Shown here: positions 41,548 to 52,123 of the stretch, piece after piece | How the letters are laid out: each line of letters opens with the position of its first letter | Numbering within the stretch: the first letter of the stretch is position 1 | Assembly: GCA_029569255.1 (NCBI GenBank) | Contig: JAKQUO010000008.1 | Coordinates: forward strand, 62,001-126,000 | DNA length: 64,000 bases | Source: Acidobacteriota bacterium | GTDB taxonomy: Bacteria > Acidobacteriota > Aminicenantia > Aminicenantales > Saccharicenantaceae | Direction: 5' to 3' | Translations under genes and position numbers: made by a program | Notes under the pieces: generated by a model | What the model was told of the DNA's origin: nothing | The model's input: only the letters and a program-made list of their open reading frames with translations | Database searches by the model: none

Positions 41548-44253
41548 CTACCCCCGGCCTCCGAACAGGACGGCGTTGAAGACCAGGCGGAACGTGCCGA
41601 ACGGCTGGGCCCGCCACTGGGGCGAGAAGCCGAAAAGGACGACCCGGCCCCGGCCGCATTCGACCGAGAGGGCCGCGGCCTTGTCCTGAAGGCGCTCTTC
41701 CCCGACGAGCAGGCCCGCCAGGAGCGGCGAACCCTCGGCCGCGTACCTGGCCAGGACCTTGCCCCTGAACCCTTCCGCCGGTTCGAAGGCCGGGCCGCCG
41801 TCGGAGAAGACCGCGGCCTTGGCCGGCATCCCCGCCGTCAGGGGGTCGGTCGCGTCGAAGGCGGCCTCGAGGATCGACCCGCCGAGATAGTATTCCGTCG
41901 TCTTGAGGCCTTCCGTCGCGTCCTTGACCGGGAGGCCGAGCTGGCGGACGGCGTACTTCGCCGCGGAACCGAAACAGACGAGCCGGCCGCCTCCGCGGAC
42001 GAACTCCTCGAACCGCTTCAGGTCCTCGGGCGTGAGGGCGTAGGAATGCTCGGGCCGGGAAACGCGGGCCCGTTCGCCGGGCCGCTGCGCCCCGGGCGGG
42101 GCCGCCTGGCCGGCGGGAGCGGCCGGAGCTCCGGGCCCGGCCGCGACGGCCGGATCGGTCCGCTCGACGGGTATCCGCGAGCCGGACGGCAGGATCAGGA
42201 CGTCGATCCTCTCGCCGAGGGGCTTCTGGAAATCCTCGGGCCGGACCGTGACGAAGGCGAACTCGTACCGCTCGAGGAGCCAGCGCGTCCAGCCCTCGTC
42301 CATGTTGCCGCCCCAGGGTTGATAGAGCCCGACCCTGGGCTTCCTGACCGCGGTCCCCGCGGCCGGTCCCCGTTCGGCCCTGAGGGCCAGCGAGGCGACC
42401 AGGCCGCGCTCCGCCGGCCGGGAGAGGCCGGTGACGGCGAAGCGGCGGTCGGCCGTCAGGCGGACGGTCGCCCCCGCTTTCCAGGCCCGGTTGACGGCCC
42501 GGTAGGCGTTGTTCTGGGCCGGATCGACGACGAGGGCCGGCCCGCGGCCGGAGACCGTACCCGGCGGCGGGACGATCGCCGCGGCCGCCGGGTCGGCGTC
42601 GAAGCCGAGGCCCGGGACGCTGTCGAAATCGGCCGCGTCGGCCGCGTCCTCCGTGTTGTAAGGGACGAACGGCGCGGCCGGGTCGGGAGCGGGCCCGAGA
42701 GGCCTCAGGTTCGCCCGCGTCCCGTCGTCCAGGGGGCCGGCGACGGCCGACACGGCGACACCCATCTGCAGGGGCAGGGTCCAGGCGGTCGCGTCGTAGG
42801 GCCGCAGCGGCGGACCGCCCGCGTAGGCCCGGAGGTCGGGATAGACGCGGGCATCGAGAAGCTCCCGGGCCATGGCCCCGAACTCCTGGTCCGCCGGGAC
42901 GACCCAGGTCCCGGCCGGGTACTCCCGGCCGTCGATCTCGGCCGGGCGCGCCAGCTCGTGGACGCGGACGCCGCCGAAAGCTAGCCGGCGCAGCAGCTCG
43001 ACCGCCGCGACCGGGTCGCGCTGGTCCCGCGGCACGACATAGGCGCAAGGCGCCGTCGTCCGCCCCCGGGCGATCTGGTCCCGCCCGGCCTGGTAGCGGT
43101 TGTACAGGAGCGACGTCTTGTAGCGGGCGGCGTATTCGAGGACCGCCCGCGAGGCCGTCTCGTTATAGGCCACGGCGTCGCCCAGCCGCCACCAGCCGCC
43201 GGCCCAGGCCCGGGAGTACAGGCTCTGCGGCCGCAGGTCCCGGTAGGCCGCGGGAAAGCCGGAAGCGGGCGTTTCGCGCGGGGCGGCCATGCTCCCGGCC
43301 GTCTCGGTCCAGAACGAGGCGATGTTCTTGAAGACCGGGGCGTAGTCGACGTAGCCGGGGTACCAGGCGTCGAACGACCCCATGTGGGTGGCCCCCGGCA
43401 GGCCCCGCTCCTCGAGCCCCTTGGCCATGGCCATGCCGATCATGTTCACTTCCCGGGAGGGGATGGCCGGGGCGTTCAGCCCGATCGGGTCGGCGAACGG
43501 CGGCAGCCAGATCCGCGTCGGGAAGGGCGCCGACTGGTGATGGACGTGGATGATGTGGGGCTCCCACTGGCGCCAGAAGCGCTCCATCAGCCGCGACTCG
43601 ATCATGTTGAGCATGTAGCCGTCGCGGTTGTTGTCGTGGCCGACGTACTCCTGGTACAGGACGGGCAGGCCGGCCTGCTCGTAGGGCGTCCCGGCGTTCA
43701 GCGCGTTCCACTCGCCGACCATCTGCTGGCCGTCGGGGTTCATGGACGGCCAGAGGAGGACGATCGTCTGGCTCAGGATCAGCCGGACCTGCGGGTCGCC
43801 GTCGTCCGCGACGAGGTCGTAGGCCAGCTGGGGGATCATCTGCGGCCCGGCCACCTCGGTCGCGTGGCAGCCGCCGTCGATGTGGACCAGGGCCTTCCCT
43901 TCCTCGGCCAGGGCCCGGGCGGCCGCGTCGGTCAGGCCCTCGGGGTGGGCCAGCCGCCGGGCGATCTCCCGGTACCGGTCGACCCGCTCGAGGTTGTCCG
44001 GGTCGGAGACCAGGGCGAAATAGGCCGTCCGGCCCCGGGTCGTCCGGCCGGCCTCGAGCAGGCGCAGGCGCGGGCTGGCCGCGGCCAGCCGCCGGAGGTA
44101 ATCGATCACCTGGTCGTAGGTCAGGAGCTTGTGGTCCGCGCCGGGTTTGAAGCCGAAGACGGACTCCGGCGCCGGGACCTGGGCGGCCGCGGGCGCGAGG
44201 AACGACCAGGCCAGGGCGAGGACGAGGGCCGGGACGAACGCGGTCTTTCTCAT
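41548..44253 (-). CDS. M14 family zinc carboxypeptidase
   Basis: Signal peptide; HIDGGCHATEVAGPQ, PSMNPDGQQM, YVGHDNNRDGYMLN. Confidence 0.88.
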   Translation of the reverse strand: MRKTAFVPALVLALAWSFLAPAAAQVPAPESVFGFKPGADHKLLTYDQVIDYLRRLAAASPRLRLLEAGRTTRGRTAYFALVSDPDNLERVDRYREIARRLAHPEGLTDAAARALAEEGKALVHIDGGCHATEVAGPQMIPQLAYDLVADDGDPQVRLILSQTIVLLWPSMNPDGQQMVGEWNALNAGTPYEQAGLPVLYQEYVGHDNNRDGYMLNMIESRLMERFWRQWEPHIIHVHHQSAPFPTRIWLPPFADPIGLNAPAIPSREVNMIGMAMAKGLEERGLPGATHMGSFDAWYPGYVDYAPVFKNIASFWTETAGSMAAPRETPASGFPAAYRDLRPQSLYSRAWAGGWWRLGDAVAYNETASRAVLEYAARYKTSLLYNRYQAGRDQIARGRTTAPCAYVVPRDQRDPVAAVELLRRLAFGGVRVHELARPAEIDGREYPAGTWVVPADQEFGAMARELLDARVYPDLRAYAGGPPLRPYDATAWTLPLQMGVAVSAVAGPLDDGTRANLRPLGPAPDPAAPFVPYNTEDAADAADFDSVPGLGFDADPAAAAIVPPPGTVSGRGPALVVDPAQNNAYRAVNRAWKAGATVRLTADRRFAVTGLSRPAERGLVASLALRAERGPAAGTAVRKPRVGLYQPWGGNMDEGWTRWLLERYEFAFVTVRPEDFQKPLGERIDVLILPSGSRIPVERTDPAVAAGPGAPAAPAGQAAPPGAQRPGERARVSRPEHSYALTPEDLKRFEEFVRGGGRLVCFGSAAKYAVRQLGLPVKDATEGLKTTEYYLGGSILEAAFDATDPLTAGMPAKAAVFSDGGPAFEPAEGFRGKVLARYAAEGSPLLAGLLVGEERLQDKAAALSVECGRGRVVLFGFSPQWRAQPFGTFRLVFNAVLFGGRG

Positions 44254-44254
44254 C

Positions 44255-47128
44255 TCACTTCCCCGCCTTTTCCCTCTTGATCTCGGCCTGCCGCTCGAGG
44301 TGGCTCTGGCCCTCGGTGATCCAGGCCTCGGCCGGCTCGCCCTTCAGGTAATGGCCGAACCAGGCCAGGATCCGGCGCTGGTAATCGACCTGGTTCGGCT
44401 CCTGGCGGAGGCCGTGGTCCTCGCCCATGTAGGCCAGCATGACCACGTTCTTGCCCGCCCGGCGGGCGACGTTGTAGAGCTCGATGCTCTGGAACCAGGC
44501 CACGATCCCGTCCTTGTCCCCGCACTCGAGGAGCAGCGGGACGGTCATCCGGTGGGTCCCGAAGTAGGGGGAATTGTCGATGTAGGCCTGGAGGTCCTCG
44601 TAGAGGGGGACGACCATGCGCTCCTGGCCCGTCTCGATGTGGTCGGTCTCGGCGATCCCCTCGCCCCAGTGATGGTCGCCGTAATAGCTGACCATGTCGA
44701 TGATCGGCGCGCCGGCCACGGCCGCGGCGAAGACCCCGTCGACGCGGGTGGCGACGAAGGCGGAGTTGAAGCCGCCCATCGAGTGGCCGACGATGCCGAC
44801 CCGCTTCGGGTCGATGGCCTTGTTCTCCAGGGCCTTCTTCACCCCGGCCAGGACGCACTCGACCACCGACCAGCCCGGCTGGCGCTCCCGGAAGACGATG
44901 TCCGGCTGAAGGACGAAGTAGCCGTTGGCCGAGAACACGGCCAGGTTGTAGTAGCTCCGTTCCGAGGGGACGACGTAATTATGAAGGCCCTGGGAGAGGA
45001 GCTCGTAGGTGTAGACGATCATCGGGTATGTCTTCCCCGGCTCGTATCCGGCCGGCGAGATGAGGACGCCTTGCAGGCGGCGGCCCTTGTCGGTCGTGTA
45101 CTCGAGGAGCTCGCTTTTCCCCCAGGCGAAATCCTTCTGGAAGGCGTTGGTGGCGGTGAGCCTCTTCGGGTCCTTCAGGCCTGGCCCGGCGACGAAGATA
45201 TCGGGCGAGACGTCGTAATCCTGGACCGTGTAGGCGTAGACCTCGGCGTTCTTGGCCTTGCCCAGGCCCCCGACGCCCCGGTCGGCGAAAATCAGCCGTT
45301 CGACGCCGCCGCCGGGCAGGAGCCGGGCGTAGCCCGACCTCTTGGTCCATTCGCCGTAGAGGCTCAGGTAGAGCGGCTTGGACAGGTCGATGCCCTCGGC
45401 GGGTTCGGCCGGGCGGCCGAAGCCGCGGCGCCCGCCCCCGGCCGCGTCCAGGCGGACCAGGCGGTGGCGGACCTCCTCGGCCGCGCCGCCGGTCAGCTTG
45501 ACGGCCCCCGAGCCGTCCGAGGCGACCCGCCAGATGTCGTACTTGTCGTAAAGGAGAACGGCCCCGTCGCCCTTGACCCAGCCGGCCGCGCCGAAAGCGG
45601 GCTTGTCGGGGCTGGTCTGGTCGGATTCCAGGTCGATGAACGAGGTCGGGGCCGAGGCGGTGATGTTCACGACCTTGCCCGTGGCCGTGTCGACCGTCCA
45701 GTAGTGATCGTCCTGGATGAAGAGGAGGTACTTGCCTTCGGGGCTGGCCTGGACAAGGGAATCGTCGACAGCTTCCCGGACCTTTCTCCGGTCGGCCGTG
45801 AGGACGTCCACCAGATAAAGGTCGGCGTCGGGCCGGCCGATGGTCCTGTTGAAGGCGTATTTGGACCACTCGGCCGCGTAGGCGGTCTTCCCGCCGGGGA
45901 TGGGAGTGACGCTCTCGTCGACCGGGTCGCGGCCGAGGGCGACGAGTTTCCCGGGGCCGAGGTGATAGGCGGCCAGCAGGCTGCGGCGGCGGAAGGTCTC
46001 GGCCTGGTTCTTCTGCAAAGGCATGACGAAGACGTCCTTGGAGTGCCAGATCTCGACGGTCGAGACGTCGGCCGAGCCGGACCGGGGCGGGCCGCCGGGC
46101 TTTCTGTCTTCCGCAGGGGCGGGTTTGTCCTCCCAGCCGGCGATCCCCAGGAAAATGACCCCGCCGGTGTCCGACCAGGCCGGGCGGCGGGAATCGACGA
46201 CGCGGCGCCCGGCCGGGAAAGCGGCGTCGGCGGTCGGGTCGTACACGACCGCCTTCTCCTTCGCTCCGATCCCGGTCCAGGCCAGGAGGACCTGCGTCGG
46301 GCCTTCCTTCTTGGCGTCGGTCTTGGCCCGGAAGACGGCCAGGTCGGGGGCGTCCTTGCGCCAGGCCAGGCCGGAATACGTCGACGAGGACGAGTCCAGG
46401 ACCCGGAGGGCGCCGGTCGCGGGGTCGTAGAGCTGGACGCCGTTGCCGGCCTTCCCCTCGACGCTGAGGACCATGGCCAGGTAGCGGCCCTTGTCGCCGG
46501 CCTGCCAGGCGTATTCGGCGACGTTGCCGAAGGCCGTATCGACGCCCGTCGGCAGGCGCCGGACGACGAGGGTCGCGCCGGGCGCGGGGGAGGCCTCGTC
46601 GCCGCTTCCCGGGCGGCCCGGGCCCGGCGAGGCGCCGGGCGGAGGGCCCGAAGAGGCGCCGGCGGGGGCGTAGCGCTTCATCGCCAGGCTCGCCCCGTCC
46701 GGGCTGAAGGCGAACGACTCGACCCCCTCTATGGTCGCGGTCTCTCCCTTGGCCAGGTCGATCAAGGCCAGCTTGTTCTGGACCGGCTTTTTCTCGTCGC
46801 GGAGCCTCTTCTGGTCGGCCTCGGACATCCCGGCCGAACAGGCCAGCCACTTCGAATCGCCGGAAAAGGCCGGCTGGGCCCCGAACGCGACGGTCTTGAG
46901 CGCGCCGTCGGCGATCTTCACCACCCGGAGCTCGTTGTCCCGGTTGCTGCGGTTGATGCCGTAGACGAGCCAGCGGCCGTCCGGGGAAAAGCCGCCCGGG
47001 GAGGCCGTCCAGGCCAGGCTCTCCCACTGGCCGTAATCGGAGGCCTGGGGAGGACGCTTGGTCTGGGCGCCGAGGGCGAAAACGAGGATGAGGGCAAGGG
47101 ATGCGGAAGCGATGGCGGAGCGTTTCAT
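44255..47128 (-). CDS. S9 family prolyl oligopeptidase-like peptidase
   Basis: Signal peptide, propeller, IVGHSMGGFNSAFVATR (GxSxG), C-terminal EDHGLR. Confidence 0.88.
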   Translation of the reverse strand: MKRSAIASASLALILVFALGAQTKRPPQASDYGQWESLAWTASPGGFSPDGRWLVYGINRSNRDNELRVVKIADGALKTVAFGAQPAFSGDSKWLACSAGMSEADQKRLRDEKKPVQNKLALIDLAKGETATIEGVESFAFSPDGASLAMKRYAPAGASSGPPPGASPGPGRPGSGDEASPAPGATLVVRRLPTGVDTAFGNVAEYAWQAGDKGRYLAMVLSVEGKAGNGVQLYDPATGALRVLDSSSSTYSGLAWRKDAPDLAVFRAKTDAKKEGPTQVLLAWTGIGAKEKAVVYDPTADAAFPAGRRVVDSRRPAWSDTGGVIFLGIAGWEDKPAPAEDRKPGGPPRSGSADVSTVEIWHSKDVFVMPLQKNQAETFRRRSLLAAYHLGPGKLVALGRDPVDESVTPIPGGKTAYAAEWSKYAFNRTIGRPDADLYLVDVLTADRRKVREAVDDSLVQASPEGKYLLFIQDDHYWTVDTATGKVVNITASAPTSFIDLESDQTSPDKPAFGAAGWVKGDGAVLLYDKYDIWRVASDGSGAVKLTGGAAEEVRHRLVRLDAAGGGRRGFGRPAEPAEGIDLSKPLYLSLYGEWTKRSGYARLLPGGGVERLIFADRGVGGLGKAKNAEVYAYTVQDYDVSPDIFVAGPGLKDPKRLTATNAFQKDFAWGKSELLEYTTDKGRRLQGVLISPAGYEPGKTYPMIVYTYELLSQGLHNYVVPSERSYYNLAVFSANGYFVLQPDIVFRERQPGWSVVECVLAGVKKALENKAIDPKRVGIVGHSMGGFNSAFVATRVDGVFAAAVAGAPIIDMVSYYGDHHWGEGIAETDHIETGQERMVVPLYEDLQAYIDNSPYFGTHRMTVPLLLECGDKDGIVAWFQSIELYNVARRAGKNVVMLAYMGEDHGLRQEPNQVDYQRRILAWFGHYLKGEPAEAWITEGQSHLERQAEIKREKAGK

Positions 47129-47295
47129 CGCCGACCTCCTCGAGAGCGGGATTCACGTCGCGACGATCCGCCGCCCATTCTAACAAATAATCGGCCTTTC
47201 TCACACATCCGGGAAATTCTCTTTCCCGGCCCGGCCCGGCCCGGGCCGGGCCTCCCGCTCCCCGCTTCGCCGCCGGCCGCGCCGGCCGCGCCGCC

Positions 47296-47324
47296 TTGAC
47301 AAGCCCTTCCCGCCCCGTTATCGT
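47296..47324 (+). promoter_or_regulatory. promoter for the 47354 gene
   Basis: TTGACA-17 nt-TATCGT. Confidence 0.5.
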
Positions 47325-47353
47325 CCACTCGTGAAGGCGGAGGAGGAGACCAC

Positions 47354-50300
47354 ATGAGGAGACCGCGTGCAGGGGCGGCCGTCCGCCTGGCTTCGGCCGC
47401 GACCGCGCTCACGCTCTGCCTGTCGTCCTTGGGCTCGCCGGGCCGCCAGGCACCGACGGGCCCGGGAGAGGACTTGGCTTACGGGGCGGGGCAATGGGAC
47501 CCGGAATCGGGGCTGGGGAACCATCGCGTCGTGGTAAGGATCGAGGCCGCGGCGGGACCGGTCCCGCCCCCGGCCGCGTCGGTCCGGATCGACTGGCGGC
47601 GACGGGACCTCGAGCCGGAGAAGAAGAACGTCGTCGTCGTCGACGCCGCGACGGGCCAGCGCGTCGCCGAGGTCGCGCCCGTCCGGATCGGCCGCGAATC
47701 GGGCGAGTTCGTCTTCGAGCCGCCGACCGTCCCCGGCGAATACTATTTCTATTATCTCCCCTACAAGTCCGAGGGCCGCAAGAACTACCCCAACGTCGCC
47801 TACGATCCGCCGGCCTGGTCGGCCGGCCCCGGTCTGGCGGCGCGGGCGGCCGCCCTGGCCTCGTCCGACCCGGGCGTCGCCGCCCGGGCGAGAGACGGCC
47901 TCCTGCGGGGCGAGGCCGTCCGCTACGAGGCGGCCGACGCCTTCGCCGCCTTCACGCCGATGGAGAGGATCGCCGCGGCCGCGGAGACGAAGGCCTTGCT
48001 CGCGGCCCATCCCGGGGCGGCCTATCTTCTCTTTCCCGAGGACCGCTCGCTCTCGATCCGCATGACGGACGACCTCCCCGGGCGGTGGGCGAAGGCCGGG
48101 CCGGGCGGCGTCGTCCGCGGCGAGGCGGCCCGCGGCGAGTACTTCACGTTCCAGATCGGCGTCTGGGCGGCCCGCGGGCCCATCGCCGGGCTCGAGGTGA
48201 GGTTCTCGGACCTGGTCCAGGCGACAGACCGGATCGAGGACGGCGCCCCTGCCGCCCGGACGCTCATCCCCGCGGCGGGCCTGACCTGCTTCAATACCGG
48301 CGGCGTCGGCTGGGACGGCGCGCCGTTCGGGAAGACCGTCGCCGTGGAGAAAGGCCGGGTCCAGGCCCTGTGGTGCGGCGTCCAGGTCCCGGAGGACGCC
48401 CGGCCGGGCGTGTTCGGCGGGACGGTCACGGTGGCGCCCGAGGCCCTGCCGGCGACGACGCTGGCCGTCGAGCTCCGCGTGACCGAGGCCCTGCTCGAGG
48501 ACCGCGGCGACGCCGACCCTTATCGGATGGGCCGCCTGCGCTGGCTCGACTCGACGCTCCACCAGGACGACGGCCTCGTCCCGCCCTACACGCCGCTCGC
48601 GATCGACGGCCCCAGGGTGTCCTGCCTCGGCCGGTCGCTGACCGTCGGGACCGACGGCCTCCCGGCCCGGATCGAAAGCTTCTTCGCGCCCGCGATGACC
48701 CGCCTCGAGGCCAAGCCCGTCCCGCTGACGGCGGCCCCGGCGAGACTGATCGTGACCGACGCCGCGGGGCGCGAGCTCCGCTGGGCGCCGCTCCCGGGCC
48801 GGCCCGGCCCGCGCCCGACGGCGAAAGGCCCCGGCGCGGCCGTCTGGGAGGCGGAGAGCCGGGCCGGCGACATCGCCATGAAGGTCGCCGCCCGCATGGA
48901 GCTCGACGGCTTCGTCGACTACAAGGTCGCGGTCACGGCCGGGCGGGACACGGCCGTCTCCGACATCCGCCTCGAGGTCCCCTACCGCGAGGAGGCCGCG
49001 CGCTACATGATGGGCCTCGGCTTCAAGGGCGGGGCCCGCCCGGAGACGTTCGAGTGGTCCTGGGACCGGGAGAAGAACCAGGACGCGCTCTGGATCGGGA
49101 CGGTCAACGCGGGAATGCAGGTCGGGCTCAGGGCCGAGAACTACTCGCGGCCGCTCAACACCAACTTCTACCTTTCGAAGCCCCTCAACCTGCCGCCGTC
49201 GTGGTGGAACGAGGGCCGGGGGAAAGTGACCGTGCGGGCGGAGGGGCCGGCGGCGGCGGGACGGGCCGTCGTCATGCGCGCGGCCTCGGGTCCGCGGACC
49301 ATCCGGGCCGGCGAGACGCTCCATTTCGATTTCACGCTGCTCATCACGCCTTTCAAGCCCATCGAGCCGGGGCGCCACTTCCGGGAGCGCTATTTCCACG
49401 CCTTCGAGCCGGTGGACGAGGTCGCCGCGACGGGGGCCAACGTCGTCAACGTCCACCACGCCAACGCCGTCAACCCCTACATCAACTACCCGTTCCTGCG
49501 CGTCCCGGAGATGAAGGCCTACGTCGACGAGGCCCACCGGCGCGGCCTCAAGGTCAAGATCTACGACACCGTGCGCGAGCTGTCGAACCGGGCCCCCGAG
49601 CTCTTCGCCCTGCGCAGCCTGGGGCACGAGATCTTCACGCCCGGGCCGGGCGGCGGCTACTCCTGGCTCCAGGAGCACCTCGGCGGCGATTACATCGCGG
49701 CCTGGTTCGTCCCCGAGCTCAAGGACGCCGCGGTCATCAACAGCGGGATGTCGCGCTGGCACAACTACTACATCGAGGGCCTCGACTGGCTGGCCCGCAA
49801 CGTCGGCATCGACGGCCTCTACCTCGACGACGTCGCCTTCGACCGGACGACGATGAAGCGCGTCCGCAAGGCCCTCGACCGGAACCGCCCGGGCGCGCTC
49901 ATCGACCTCCACAGCGCCAACCAGTACAACGTCCGCGACGGCTTCGCCTCGAGCGCCAACCTCTACCTCGAGCACTTCCCCTTCCTCGACAGGTTGTGGT
50001 TCGGCGAGTACTTCGACTACGGCGGGAGCGGCCCCGACTACTGGCTGGTCGAGCTGTCGGGCGTCCCGTTCGGGCTCATGGGCGAGATGCTCCAGGACGG
50101 CGGCAATCCGTGGCGGGGCATGGTCTTCGGCATGACGGCCCGGCTGCCGTGGGCGGGCGACCCGCGGCCGCTGTGGAAGGCCTGGGACGAGTTCGGGATA
50201 GTTGGGAGCGAGATGATCGGCTGGTGGACCGACGCGAACCCCGTGAAGACGGGGCGGGAGGACGTGCTGGCGACGTGCTACGTCAGGCGCGGCGAGGGCC

Positions 50301-50599
50301 CTCGACGGACGCCGGGGCCGGTTGAGGGCGCCGCGCCCGGGCCCGGGGGCGCCGCGTCGGGCCGCGGGCCTTCCGGCCCGGGTCCGGACGGCCCCGCCGT
50401 GCTGATCGCCCTGGCCAGCTGGGCCGGCGGGCCGGTCGAGGTCCGGCTTGCGATCGACTGGAAGGCGCTCGGGCTCGACCCGAAGACGGCCGTGTTGCGC
50501 GCCCCGGCCATCGATAAGTTCCAGGACGCGGCGGAATTCAAGCCCGGCGATCCGGTCCGCGTCGAGCCGGGCCAGGGCTGGCTCCTCGTCCTCCGCTGA
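47354..50599 (+). CDS. glycoside-hydrolase-like protein (DUF6067-like)
   Basis: Secreted ~1080 aa; TIM-barrel-like segment with NVGIDGLYLDDVAFDRTTMKRV. Confidence 0.7.
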   Translation: MRRPRAGAAVRLASAATALTLCLSSLGSPGRQAPTGPGEDLAYGAGQWDPESGLGNHRVVVRIEAAAGPVPPPAASVRIDWRRRDLEPEKKNVVVVDAATGQRVAEVAPVRIGRESGEFVFEPPTVPGEYYFYYLPYKSEGRKNYPNVAYDPPAWSAGPGLAARAAALASSDPGVAARARDGLLRGEAVRYEAADAFAAFTPMERIAAAAETKALLAAHPGAAYLLFPEDRSLSIRMTDDLPGRWAKAGPGGVVRGEAARGEYFTFQIGVWAARGPIAGLEVRFSDLVQATDRIEDGAPAARTLIPAAGLTCFNTGGVGWDGAPFGKTVAVEKGRVQALWCGVQVPEDARPGVFGGTVTVAPEALPATTLAVELRVTEALLEDRGDADPYRMGRLRWLDSTLHQDDGLVPPYTPLAIDGPRVSCLGRSLTVGTDGLPARIESFFAPAMTRLEAKPVPLTAAPARLIVTDAAGRELRWAPLPGRPGPRPTAKGPGAAVWEAESRAGDIAMKVAARMELDGFVDYKVAVTAGRDTAVSDIRLEVPYREEAARYMMGLGFKGGARPETFEWSWDREKNQDALWIGTVNAGMQVGLRAENYSRPLNTNFYLSKPLNLPPSWWNEGRGKVTVRAEGPAAAGRAVVMRAASGPRTIRAGETLHFDFTLLITPFKPIEPGRHFRERYFHAFEPVDEVAATGANVVNVHHANAVNPYINYPFLRVPEMKAYVDEAHRRGLKVKIYDTVRELSNRAPELFALRSLGHEIFTPGPGGGYSWLQEHLGGDYIAAWFVPELKDAAVINSGMSRWHNYYIEGLDWLARNVGIDGLYLDDVAFDRTTMKRVRKALDRNRPGALIDLHSANQYNVRDGFASSANLYLEHFPFLDRLWFGEYFDYGGSGPDYWLVELSGVPFGLMGEMLQDGGNPWRGMVFGMTARLPWAGDPRPLWKAWDEFGIVGSEMIGWWTDANPVKTGREDVLATCYVRRGEGPRRTPGPVEGAAPGPGGAASGRGPSGPGPDGPAVLIALASWAGGPVEVRLAIDWKALGLDPKTAVLRAPAIDKFQDAAEFKPGDPVRVEPGQGWLLVLR

Positions 50600-50614
50600 T
50601 CCAGGCGGTCAAGA

Positions 50615-50639
50615 CGGCGCCTGGCATTCACAGGCGCCG
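50615..50639. repeat. GC-rich hairpin after the 47354 gene
   Basis: CGGCGCCTG-GCATTCA-CAGGCGCCG; no T-tract follows. Confidence 0.6.
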
Positions 50640-50754
50640 AGCGTCCGCCGGAGATGTGAAGACGGGGCGCCCGAAAACGGGGACCGGGCATCCTGCCCCC
50701 CTTTGGAACGCCGGGGGCGAGCTCTATCGCGCTTCGCGTCCGCGGCGAGGGCCG

Positions 50755-50840
50755 CGCGCGGCGTGCCCCACATCTTCGCCGGGAACGACCACGACCTCTA
50801 CCTCGCCCAAGGCTATGTGGCCGCGATGCAGCGGCCGAGG
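50755..50840 (+). pseudogene. remnant of penicillin acylase (S45) family gene
   Basis: Frame encodes RGVPHIFAGNDHDLYLAQGYVAAMQRPR, matching the S45 N-terminal signature; no continuing ORF. Confidence 0.5.
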
Positions 50841-50979
50841 TCTCTCTTGTCTTCGGACTCGATGCGCCCTCGCCGCCGGGATGGGGCGGGACCGTCAGCG
50901 GCTCATCACGGGCGCCGCCGAAATCGATGACCTCACGTCATGCCGCCCGCCCGGCCTTGAATCCCGATCCCGTTTATGA

Positions 50980-52024
50980 TTGAATCAGGCCGGGGCCGGC
51001 GAAGTCTTCATGAAGGACCGCGGCCTGCGGGTCGGAGTGAGGGAGGTTCCTATGCAAAGGAAAGACAGCGTTCTTCACCGCCTCGGGTTCGGTCTTCTTC
51101 TGATCTTCATCCTCGGGACCGGTTCGCCGGGCGGGCAGGCGCCGCTCATGGCTCTCAAGCCCGATCTCGCCATCGGCGTCGAGGACGGCGACGAGAACCT
51201 GATGCTTGGCCAGATCAGCCGGATCGACCTCGACGCGAACGGGAACATCTACATCCTGGACTACAAATTCCGGAAGGTCGTCGTGTGCGACCGCGACGGC
51301 CGGTTCCTGAGGTCCATCGCCGTGCCGGCCGGCCAGGGCCCCAAGGAGGCGACCAACCTGAGCGGCATCGCCGTGACGCCGGGGGGGTACGCTCTTCATC
51401 AACGACATGCAGAAAGTCATCGTCTACGGCCCGGACGGCCAGTACGCGCGAACCTTCCTCGTCAATTTCATGATCTCCTCGATCGGCTGCGCGGGGACCG
51501 AAGAGCTCGTGGCCATCGGGCCGCACGAGGGCAAGATCCTTCACGCGTTCAACGCCGAGGGGAAGCTCCTGGCGTCTTTCGGCGACACGTTCACGCCGCC
51601 GGGCGAGTTCGCGCCCATGAAGGACGTGCCGATGTTCGGTGCCCCCTTTCTCTTCGATTGCGCCAAGGACGGACGGATCTTCGTCCTTAACCCCCATAAG
51701 TACGAGATCGCGGTGTTCAAGGACCGGAAGCTCGAGAGGACGCTCACCGGGGAGAACGCAGCCTTCAAGCCTCTCCGGAAGATGGGCCGGGGCGTCCTGT
51801 CCACGGCCGCCCATATCACGGCCAGCGGCGATCTCGTCCTCGTCGCGTTCCGGGACCCCGATCCGAGCGCTAAAAAGACCGCCGACATCTTCCGGGACGG
51901 GAAGCAGATCGGCGCCGTGGACATCCCCGGGACGCCCTATAACGTTGACGCCGGGGGACGCGTTTATTTCGCGGAAACGGACCCCTTCCCGCGTGTCGTC
52001 CGCTACGCCGTCGCGCGGAACTGA
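50980..52024 (+). pseudogene. six-bladed beta-propeller protein, frameshifted at G7 (51381-51387)
   Basis: 5' part: MNQAGAG...DANGNIYILDYKFRKVVVCDRDGRFLRSIAVPAGQGPKEATNLSGIAVTPGG; 3' part in another frame (ORF 51407..52024): MQKVIVYGPDGQYARTFLVN... to VRYAVARN. Confidence 0.75.
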
Positions 52025-52025
52025 A

Positions 52026-52123
52026 AATCGGGGACACGACGCCATTTTCCGATATATCCCTCCCCGAAACACGGACCTTCAGGCCCGCCAAGAATCCGGA
52101 AGTGAGCATTGTGTCCCCGATCT
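52026..52123. repeat. imperfect inverted repeat B4 (ATCGGGGACAC family)
   Basis: AATCGGGGACACGACGCCATTTTCCG ... CCGGAAGTGAGCATTGTGTCCCCGAT, between two convergent stop codons. Confidence 0.8.

Noticed and set aside
47225-47295. CCCGG/GGCCGG-rich palindromic stretch in the divergent 47.2 kb intergenic region
   Set aside because: Simple GC-rich low complexity; no evidence of a regulatory element.
50615-50639. Rho-independent terminator after the glycosidase-like gene
   Set aside because: Good hairpin but no following T-tract; kept only as a hairpin.
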